A stretch of DNA of 64,000 nt from Apis mellifera (Eukaryota; Arthropoda; Insecta; Hymenoptera; Apidae). Where the stretch lies: the NCBI RefSeq assembly GCF_003254395.2, contig NC_037652.1:6395501-6459500 (forward strand). Direction: 5' to 3'. A program made the translations under genes and the position numbers. Below the pieces are notes generated by a model, which was not told the DNA's origin, searched no databases, and worked only from the letters and a program-made list of their open reading frames with translations. Below are positions 11,568-21,500 of this stretch, piece by piece (position 1 is the stretch's first letter; every line of letters begins with the position of its first letter).

Positions 11568-14500
11568 TTAAAAAACTAAATGTTTCTTTGTTATATAAAA
11601 ATTGAAAGATTTATTTATTGACTCTCCTCTTTTGTTGAAAATTCCTGAAACAAATTTTATAAAAGAATTAGTAAAATTCAAAAACAGATATAAAACAGAT
11701 AAATCCAATAGCATCTGAATAAGGAAATCATACAATATTTTTTTAAATATATATACATATCTAATCATTTTCTTCAGTTCATATTTATAACAAATTCAAT
11801 TATTGGATTAATAACTAATAAAAATTATATTTGAAAAAGAAATATATTAATTTGAAAAAAATTAAATCATCAAAATTATTAAGTAATTCATCTAATTTTT
11901 TTTATCAAAATTAAAAACATTCAAAACAATTTAAATTTGAATTTAAATTGCAGCCTTCTTGACTGCTATAATCATATAATTACCTTTGTTTATAGCTATT
12001 CCAGCTATATCAGATAATTTAGAACTGAAACTTCCACAATTTCAGTGGAAAAAATTTGGGCATTCGATATTCGCAAAACTATTTAACAAACGCGATTATT
12101 TTTTAACGCAATACTACATTTTAAAGCAAAATTGAACAAAAATTATTAATTCTACAAAAAACTACAATTAATTATTCAAAGAATTTATGAATATATAAAA
12201 ACAAATGATATAAATTTTAATATTACTTTAAAAATTAAACAAAAATTATAACAATTTATAATAAAAGAAAAACGCGATATTTCATAATCCGCAACACTAA
12301 TGCAAACGCGATTTTCATTTTATCGCAACACTAATTCAACCCGTAATTAATTAATCGTAACACTAATAAAAAAATCGCGATGCCCATAACTGGATCTGGA
12401 CGGTGGGCTGGCATGCATATCAGCCAGATACAATATAAACTACTACTACATACTAAAACGAGCACAATGACAAAATAGTAACAATGACTTCCCATTCTTT
12501 GGACTTAAACAAAATCCAAAAAATGAGAAACCATTCGTTGCAGCCCTCTTCGTGACAGTTTGTCGGGCTTCTTCAACTTCTTTCTTCGAGCGCAATGCCC
12601 GCTGAAACTTAAATCTAGGCTCGAGACTCGCTAGTCGAAGATCAAAGAAATAAAAAAAGGAAAAAAAAAGGACTAAATCGCGGAAGCTAAATGCACATGG
12701 ACGATCAACGATCGTAATAGATCGTTGCTCGTTACACGTGCAGAATCTCGAGCGCAACGTTCGTTTCGAAATAATTCGCGACCGCGATCGCGAGAATTCG
12801 AAAAATCGAGGAACGAAACGAATGGCATGCTCCATTCATTCCAACCTCATCCTCCATTTTTCAAATTAGATTTCCTGAAACAGATTGTCACGCGAAAACG
12901 CGCCTACCCGATCGGAGACTGTGACAATCTGCCCGGCCCTACCTACTTACAAATAACAGGCACACCAGAAGTACACTACCTATCCTGCCTGGCCCTATAT
13001 TTAAAAAATGGCAAAACAGGCACACCAACACACTCATTCCACGATATTCTCACGCATAATACTCGGGCGCAAAAAAACCTACACTAGGGAAAACGCCCCG
13101 GGACGCCTCCGACACCCGAGCTTGGCACGCTTCTTTCACACTCTAACTTTACGTACCATTTTTCCTGAAATCGACTGACGATATCTAGTGACCATTGCGT
13201 GAAACGAAAGAAATTTGTACATTTAATTTATTTTATTTTAATTTAAATTACGAGTATTCATAATTCTTTATTAAAGAAATATTAAATATTATTGGTAGAA
13301 TTTTTATATCATTATTATAGTTTAATAATAAGATTATTATTACGAATTTAAATTGAATTAATAGTCGTGAATATATATTAATAACGACGCAATTCCACAG
13401 CCTAATCACGCACACATATGTGGAAAATACATCGTGCACGATACACTAATACACCGTCAGTCGCTAAAAAATTTGTATAAGCTTATGAATTATCATCATC
13501 ATATCCATTGCCTCTCTCTCATTCAAGTAGCACCTGGGCACGTGAATGAGATCCTGGCAACGAATATGGAAGGGATTAAATCTGAAAATCCTGAGCTAGA
13601 AAATGTTAATATTATAAAATTTGTTTCTAACGGATTAAAACTTATTGATTTAAAATATTCTTATTTCATTTTAAATTTTCAACACTACTTTATCAATTAA
13701 ATGAAAGAACAAAGAAATTAAATATATTAAACAAATATTAGCAAAGAATTTATTTATGACAAAATTATATGAATTAATAATCTTTAATGGAAAATATAAT
13801 TGATTCATGAAGTAAACCCTCAGGCGATCCCGTTATCAAAGCATAATTTTCGAAAAATTTGAAAATCGTATTCAAAACTTACTGCCTTGATTTCGAAATC
13901 TTCCTGTCGCGAAATGTCTTCTTGCACATAAAATTTAATATATTTTTATACGAAGAAAACAACTCTTTATCATTTTATTTTATTACAAATTTTATTAAGT
14001 TCATAATATGAAAATTATAAGTATATAAAAAAAATGAAAGAAATGAAATTAAAAATGATTTGTTATCATATTGCCAATATGCATTATCATAATTATTATA
14101 TAATAATTGCAATGAAATCAGAAGATATCCAATTCCTTTATGTAAATTGAAGTTAATTCAATTATTTGTTATTTATCTAAATATTCATGCTTTAATCATA
14201 AACACATTCATAATAATATTTGATTTTTAAAATATTTATATTAAATATATTCTATACAATATTCTAATTTTAAATATTGGTTTTATTCAGAGATATTCAA
14301 ATTAGCAATATTATGATAATATATCATTATTATTATTCAAAAACGCGATGTGCAAGAAGACCCTATCCTGAACTAATGAATAAAACACAGAAAAAGAAAT
14401 GTTACTATTCATGGGTGCAATAAATACCCATGGTCATTGTGCTCGTGTAAAATTCTACGTATACAACCAGTCACCCGTGTCGATTCGGATCTTTCATCCT

Positions 14501-15785
14501 ACAACATGATTGAGTGACCAGAGGAACAAAAAAGCATGCAACTCACCATTCGATGCGAAGAATCTTCGTTGTCACTGATATTACTTGATTCATCCAATGA
14601 GAGATGTGAAAGCTGAAAATTATTTACAACATAACATTATAATTTAAAACAGTATTGATTTAAAAAAATTGAAACAACGAAATAAATCTAAACATGAAAA
14701 AGCAATTACCTCTTCACGTGATGGATGATCGTCTTGTTTTCTTGATGCACTGAATCTAACCTATACCGAAAACGAATATACATATGAAAAAAAAGAAAAG
14801 AAAAGACTATTAACACGTTTATATTACAACCGGCGAACAAACACTGATTCTACTTTCACGAATATATAACTATTAAATTTAAGTAGAACTATCAAGTTCT
14901 AAAAAATAATAAAACTAATATTTAGTAACAAACACTGATTCTACTCGCGCACAATCATAAATATTTTTTGAAGTTGAAGTTCATGAAGCTATTATAAAAC
15001 TTGTTAACATCTGTAACAAAAATTTTAAAATAATAAAAAATAGAGTCCCATTAAACTTTAAAGTTTAATAAAAATAACGATTAAAATTTTAACGATTAAA
15101 CTCTAATAATAATAAAAATTGAAATTGTAATAATTTTTAAAACATGTAAAGAAACCTACATAAAGATAGTTACGTTACCTTTTTGCGTGATGGATGATCA
15201 CCTTATTCTCTTGAGTAAAACACTGATTTTATCTTATACGAAACGAATAAAAAAAAAAATAGAAAAATAAAAGATTTAACTAACACATCCGTTTATATCG
15301 ATGAACAAATACTGACTCTAATTTTACGATTTATTACTAGAATTTAATTAGAACTGTTGCACTTTAAAAAAATTTCAATATTTTTACAAAACAAACACTG
15401 ATTCTACTAATCGCATTGCGCGCGATTAAAATTTTTTCTGGAAATAAAACTATGTTAGTAGTAATAATAAATATTTTTATTCTTTTTCTATTGAATATTT
15501 GTTAAAAAAATATTGCTATCTTTCTGAAGCTACAGATGACGAAAGAATGAATTTAATCTATCAAATAAAAAAAATAATTTAACATACACGAAACAAAAAT
15601 ATTAATGATTTAATATTTTCTATTTTCATTTAAGTTTTATATTTTCAACGATTAATGTTTCGATCTACAATGAATTACTTAATATATATTTTCACAATTA
15701 AAAATATTAATCTAATTCAAGAAAAAGAAATATATTTTTGATGTAGAAAATTAAACGTTACCACTTTTCTACAATATGTCAGCAT
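11568..15785 (-). CDS. Small multi-exon gene, predicted 98-residue serine/lysine-rich protein of unknown function
   Basis: Six minus-strand coding segments can be joined with GT-AG borders and matching phase: 15785-15762 (ATG CTG..., 8 codons), 14760-14710 (VRFSASRKQDDHPSREE), 14612-14547 (starts LSHLSLDESSN, contains NISDNEDSSHRM), 13920-13883 (KTFRDRKISKSR), 12024-11984 (SKLSDIAGIAINKG) and 11644-11568 (IFNKRGESINKS..., TAA). They total 297 nt, or 98 codons plus stop. All five junctions agree in phase, which is unlikely by chance. The product has an acidic Ser patch followed by a basic stretch, and no domain I recognise. The exons stand out as GC- and codon-like islands in DNA that is mostly A/T. 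The first exon carries several unused upstream ATGs and stops in every frame, which weakens the start choice. The 14760 exon has a decayed duplicate near 15172-15235. The gene may have further exons or be non-coding. Confidence 0.35.
12087..12382. repeat. Degenerate local repeats around AAACGCGAT and CGCAACACTAAT
   Basis: AAACGCGAT occurs at 12088-12096, 12270-12278 and 12304-12312. It alternates with CGCAACACTAAT-like segments near 12290, 12324 and 12354, and the series ends in ATCGCGAT around 12375. The units are imperfect and unevenly spaced. They lie in the proposed intron or exon-flanking DNA of the small minus-strand gene. Confidence 0.55.
12881..12931. repeat. Perfect 11-bp inverted repeat (stem-loop)
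   Basis: CAGATTGTCAC at 12881-12891 is the exact reverse complement of GTGACAATCTG at 12921-12931. The 29-nt spacer contains a further GCG-AAAA-CGC mini-stem. The position is a GC-rich island in the AT-rich block. Confidence 0.75.
12929..13027. repeat. Two ~58-bp direct repeat units
   Basis: CTGCCCGGCCCTAC at 12929 and CTGCCTGGCCCTAT at 12985 start the two units. Both end in AACAGGCACACCA (12955-12967 and 13015-13027). The repeats directly follow the stem-loop, and together they look like the remnant of a mobile element or a structured non-coding element. Confidence 0.65.
13916..14361. mobile_element. Possible MITE-like element with 14-bp terminal inverted repeats
   Basis: GTCTTCTTGCACAT at 13916-13929 is the exact reverse complement of ATGTGCAAGAAGAC at 14348-14361. 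The 446-bp interval between the outer ends is extremely AT-rich. No target-site duplication is evident at the borders, so this may be a chance or intron-internal inverted repeat. The left end contains the proposed acceptor of the 13920-13883 exon. Confidence 0.3.
14703..15425. repeat. Diverged tandem duplication (~470 bp offset) that includes an exon
   Basis: Copy A (about 14703-14965) contains the 14760-14710 exon, then GAACAAACACTGATTCTACT and a second AACAAACACTGATTCTACT further on. Copy B (about 15172-15420) has the matching order: a GCGTGATGGATGATC exon relic, GAACAAATACTGACTCTA and AACAAACACTGATTCTACT. Spacing and order are conserved, so this is a segmental tandem duplication. The exon relic in copy B carries an in-frame stop and indels. 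Confidence 0.7.
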
Positions 15786-16971
15786 CTGATTGGTCAATGC
15801 GTTAAAAGATCATTATGGCGTCCATATTGGAATCCCTTTTTCCCGCCATGAAAATATTCGTAGCAATCAGGTAACCTGCACAAAATAATCAAATCTTTAA
15901 AATATATTTCGAAAACATGAAATTAAAAACAATTATATCGAAATAAAGTATTAATCAAATTCGAATCCTATTTTGGAAATTCATAATACGAATTATCAAT
16001 AAATAGACTAATGAAGAAAAACGAATAAATTAATCCTTAAAGAATTATCAATCATAATAACATTCAAAAAATTACAGAATAAACACATACTATTTTTATA
16101 ATAGTATACAAATAATACAAAAATAAGTATAAAAATAATGCGTAATGAATAAATCACGTATCTGAAGAAAATACACACGTCTAATCACAACGATTTTCAA
16201 TAGTAGACTGACACCCCGCGACGCTATTACGCCTATCGAATTACAAATTGGAGAGGGGATTTGCCAAGTAGCTCGGCGACATGTCGAAACAAATCGAGTA
16301 CGATATAAACACAAACGATCAATTTCTTAGAACTCTGCTGTATTAAGAAATGTTTTCAATCTTAAATACAATATACAAAATAAAATTAATACAGAGAATA
16401 TGAACTAATATATAAATTTAATGCAAATATACGTATATATATATACACACAATTATGAAAAATTGAATCGAAAAAACTTGACGAAATCTAATATAAATAC
16501 GAACATAATATCAAAAACCTATTTTAAATACATCTATTTTTGTTAAAATAAGTAAAATCTTACCAGATTTTTGCAGAAGTTATTAAATTGGCAATAAGAT
16601 GTGAACAAGATATTACGAACAATTAGTTGAATACTATTTCACTAAATAAACGATAATTTGCATAAATGAAAATCAGGAATATAAAAGAAATGTGTGAAAA
16701 TAAAATTATATTCAAACAAAACAGTAATTAAATTCAATTAAATTTACAATACAAAGAATTTACAATACGAACAAAATTTATAATATATCGATGATTATAA
16801 CGGTCAAATACGCGATCAATGGAGAATAACAAAAAAACTTCACAAAATTATTTAATTTGGAATAACATGAACGATTAAATGAACGATAATTGTGTGTATT
16901 AATTAATTAAAGTTATCAATAATTTATAAATCGTAATAAAACACTAATAAATACTTTATAAAATCACTCAC

Positions 16972-17060
16972 TTTTACCGGCGTAACGCGTCTAGTCACTT
17001 CGATATTCGACACACGAATGACGCCATGTTCTCTGATTTGTTTAACCGCTGGGCCTTAGT
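16972..17060 (-). other. Candidate non-coding first exon of the small minus-strand gene
   Basis: On the minus strand a short GC-rich segment containing AACATGGCGTCATTCG runs into a good donor (AAAA|GTGAGT, donor at 16971-16966). Its only ATG opens a 10-codon frame ending in TGA, so it would be 5' UTR. It lies about 1.3 kb from the proposed start of the Ets gene, in head-to-head orientation. The evidence is splice consensus and composition only. Confidence 0.3.
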
Positions 17061-18372
17061 AATGTTTTGATTGGTTGGAACAACACAGTTTCTTATTCAC
17101 TTCAATTCGCGCGGAAAATTAAATTATAATATAATACTTTAATTATGTTTTTCTATAATTCAGAATATTAAAAAAATTCTATGAGTTAAAAATATAATAA
17201 AAATAAATTATTAAAATTAATTTAACGTAAAAAGATCAATCAAATACATAATAAATACATAATAAAAAGCATAATAAAAATAATTAAAATAAAAATCAAA
17301 TAAATTTCGAAAATCGAAAAAACTCTAATAAAATATAAAATAGGAAGTCAAAAAATATAATTATAATATAAATATAATATAAATTAAATATAAATAATTA
17401 TAATATTAAAATTTTATCTTAAATATAATACTCAATTACAAACATTATGCGTTAATTAAAGTGATTAAAAAATAATTTGATTTTTTCGAATTCAATATTT
17501 TAAAATTTGTTACTCGAGATTTCATAAGATAAGTTTATTTTATATCTTATGTCTTTGTACTTCGTACGTAATTTGTCCATGTTTCTACTTTGTCCATGCC
17601 TGTTAAGTTAGATCGCAAATTGAAATATTTATCTTGAAGAAAATAAAGAAATTTTAATCAATCGTATGATTAATATTTCTTTTAATTTACATTTTTGTAT
17701 TTATTGAATCTGACAATATATATTGCATCGTTGTACTCTTTTGATCACAAATTATCGATTACAAGTGAATCGTACAATGAAAGCTTATCAACCGAGGGAA
17801 AACAAGATCAAGAGGATTCCTAAGTTATCATATACCGTGTGCAAGTTTTACGTTACGAAATAAACGTAATAACTGGAATGAAATCAATATTTAATCATCA
17901 TTATATCTTTGTACACAACAATATAATCCAATTTAGTCCAATTATTTTTCCCTTAAAAATTTCTATATTAAATTCGAAAGAAATTAAAGAATCGAGAAAT
18001 ATATATATTTGAAATAAGAATTCATTTATTAAAAATGAATTGAAATTTTTTTTCATTCTTACAAATGCTATAGCAGAGCATAGGACATTGTGGCGTTAGG
18101 AAAACGAATCGCAAGATTAACAAAGAATCCCAACGAGAAAAGAGGTGTTCTCGTAGGTGTGTTGTCGAAGCACAAAGCTCTGTAGTATTAAGAGAAGGTC
18201 ACCAATGATTTTAAGGCCCCGCCTACCGTGCAGTGGTTGGAAGCAACCCCTAGTCAGGGTAGCCCGCGCAGGGCTGATTTCTCTACCACGTTGTGGGCGT
18301 AGACGTACCATAGACACAACCCCCGATGCATACACCCCGTCTTTTCACTGTTCACTGAGATCAAATCACTCG
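17061..18372. other. Intergenic / promoter region upstream of the Ets gene
   Basis: 17.1-18.0 kb is extremely AT-rich. From about 18100 the composition changes abruptly to GC-rich, non-repetitive sequence that runs into the Ets first exon. An initiator-like TCAGTT lies near 18375, about 160 nt upstream of the proposed ATG. No TATA box is evident there. Confidence 0.4.
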
Positions 18373-18534
18373 TCTCAGTTCTATCTTTGATCTTGACGGT
18401 GCAGTAACGTGACTTTTAAATTACGGGACTAAGTTCGTGTGATCTGTTCGGCCTGTCGATAACCCGTGACATTTTCGTGAAATCTGTGACGAACGCTTTT
18501 TGGAAAAAGCACAAGTTTGAAAGGGGGGACGAGA

Positions 18535-21500
18535 ATGAATCAGGATCAAGAAGTACCAGCCACGACAACGGATCTGACCAGACTGGTAAGATAAAAAAAT
18601 ATTTATCGTCTTGTGAATATTTAAAAGCTTCGCAATCGCCGACAAATTATATTAGAGATATTCATTCCGATTAAACATGCAACAATTATAATTATCTACG
18701 GAATAAGAAATAATTTCCTCCGTTAATGCAAACGCGATGATAATTTCAAATCGCGTTACATAATAACAGTTACATTATTTCTGTATCATTCAAATTTCTA
18801 ACTGTTTCCACATTTTAATCTATCGACCCATTTAAATCATATAACCATTTAACCCATGTAATTAACATAATACTTAAAAAAAAAAAGAAAAATGTTTCAA
18901 ACGCGATAATTATACAGCATGAGTCAGTCGTCGACCTCATAAAAATAAAAACTGTCATAAAAACTCGATAAAAAGCAAACTCGTCGAGCTCGTGACTCCC
19001 GTTTCCGATCCCCCCAAAAAGTTACCATCTACTCTATGTGGACAATGGGGTCATAAGCGTGGACAGAGAGCTACGTTAAACGTCGGCATTGCACGCATAA
19101 TGCAATGCACTCGCGCGATGATCCTCGAGTGTCGAATTGCCGTGGCACGCGCCACCACGCTCCGATAGATCGTCCCACGGGTGCCACCCCTTGTGTGCCC
19201 CCTAAACACGTAATTGTCGCCACCATTCAACCCTCCTGGTCACCCCGGTGGCGGAATATTCCCGTGCACGGTGGGGCCACCACCGTGACTATGACACCGA
19301 GGAGCCGTGGGTGGCCAACGGGCAACAACCCTCGACGACGAAGGGACTCGGGCCGCGGAAACACTTGATTTATGTTTGTTGATTCAAAAAATCACTCGAT
19401 TCCCACACACCAGCCCTGTTACGCCGATCCGTCGGTTAATTGACTCCTCTCCTATCAGCCGACATATGCTTCCACTCGAGTTTCCCATGATTACAGACCC
19501 ACCCTTCTTCGGGGGGATAGATCCGTTTAACGTGAGTTATTTACCTGGAAAGTTGTGTTTGTTATTAAATTAAAATTGTTATCACGAGTTGGCTGTCGAA
19601 AGTTATAACGGGAGAGACTCGAAATGTGATCGAAAAGGGTATCGAAGACGCGTCGATGAAATTGTTTTTCTTCTTTTCACGAGAGAGAGAGAGAGAAAAA
19701 AGTATCGAGAGAGAGCAATTAGCAGATAGAGCCCGTGATCACATTGTAATCGTGAGATTTGCTGTCATCCACGGTATTGTTCGTATTCTTGGCTTCTTGG
19801 GAACCGTCATTGTCTTCGCACCCTCGTCCGAGAGAAAGCGACGGAAAGGAAAAAAAGGGCGACGTTTTCTCTCGTGAAAGTGGCGGCAACGCCTTTCGCC
19901 ACTTCTAATTGGATCAAATTGGACGACCGACTCTTTGTCGAAAATTGGACGACCTTTAATGAATAGAAAATCTTACGAGTCGAATACGAGATATATATAT
20001 AGAAGTTTGCCGATCCGATCGATTTTATCAAAATATCGGATAATTATTATTATACAATTTTATAAAATCCGATATCGATGTCGAATCCCTTAAGAGATAT
20101 TTTCTGGTTTATATCGATGGAACGAAATCGACGAGAGATCTACCTTCTATGCGGGAAGGGGAGTCTGGTCGGAACGTGTTGTCTGCTCGATGACTTTATT
20201 ATAAACTGAACCGAAGTGCGCAATTACGAGGGTGGTGTACGAAGGGAATTGGGGTGACGACCCCTCGTAGCATCATCAGGAACGATGGGGCGTTCCCCAC
20301 GATTCATGGGTATCTCGTTTTCACTGGATACAAACGTACGAATACGTTTGTCCGTACACGTACCCCAAACGATCCACTTACAAGCGCGTCTTTTACACGG
20401 AAACGCCGTTCCCGATGGGAAAGGTCAGGGGTACGCGGGGATACGCAAGGGTGGGTGGGTGTACAGAAAAAGTTAAACGACACGCGACCGTGTTTGCTCG
20501 CTCTCCTTACGACTCGTTGCTCCGTTCAATGCGCTCGATTAACTTTCGATCGGATGGACGACGAAGATCGGGTTGAACAGAGTTTTGCCAAAAAAATCGT
20601 GTCGCACAACGTGTCACCGAGGTGAAGATATTTTTAAAATTTTGATAGAATATGGATAGGAAAGATATATATATATATATATACGTGTGTAGACCGTGAA
20701 ACCGCACGATGCATTCTTTATCTCTCGCGTTTAACGCTGTCGTGCCGCTAAATACCGTTTGATATCGGGTTGGCGGGATTAAAGATTGAACGTAATATCG
20801 GGGAATGTAATTAAAATTTATATTAGAGGGCATAGCTTGTGGATTACGAGTGCTGAACCATCGCGGCGACTAATTATAAATGACTATTAATTGCAATCAG
20901 AGGAAAATCCAAGGGGGGCGAGGCTGAATGAACGTAAGGCTAACTGAACCTGTAAAGGTGGAAGTTGATTATCAAGTCTCTATAAATGATAATATCCTGT
21001 CGAATTAAGTATAAGAAGAAAAATGACAGGTAACTTGACGCGATAAAGTGATTACCGCGTGTATATATAATCAATAAAAAAATATATATATATATATATT
21101 TTGCGCCAACTATTAAATGACGGTAAACCGTTTTAAAAAAATTAAATCAAAGATACGATCGATCGATACGAAGATTTTGACGAGTGCGTCAAGCGTATGC
21201 GTGCGTGTGTGTGCGTGTGCGTGTTCAAAGTTTTCGTAAAAGCGAACCATCTTTTTCGATTTTTTTAAAGTGTAAGCGATCGGTAGAGGGTACAGTGAAA
21301 CTTCATAAAGGAAAAGCAGACGGCGACAAGGCGTTATTGGAATTTCCAAAACCGGTAACCGGCTTTACCACTAGATTGCTCCGCAAGGAGGAAACCATCC
21401 AATCGTTCACCGGATGTCCTCCTTGCCTCCTCTCTCGCACGTTCTCCCTCTCCCTCTCTCCTTCTCCTCTTCTTCTTCTTCCTTCTCATTGTACCAGCTA

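Noticed and set aside
12446..12835. 129-codon minus-strand frame
   Set aside because: Low-complexity Phe/Arg/Ser composition with a FFSFFYFF run. It is not connected to the phase-consistent exons of the small gene.
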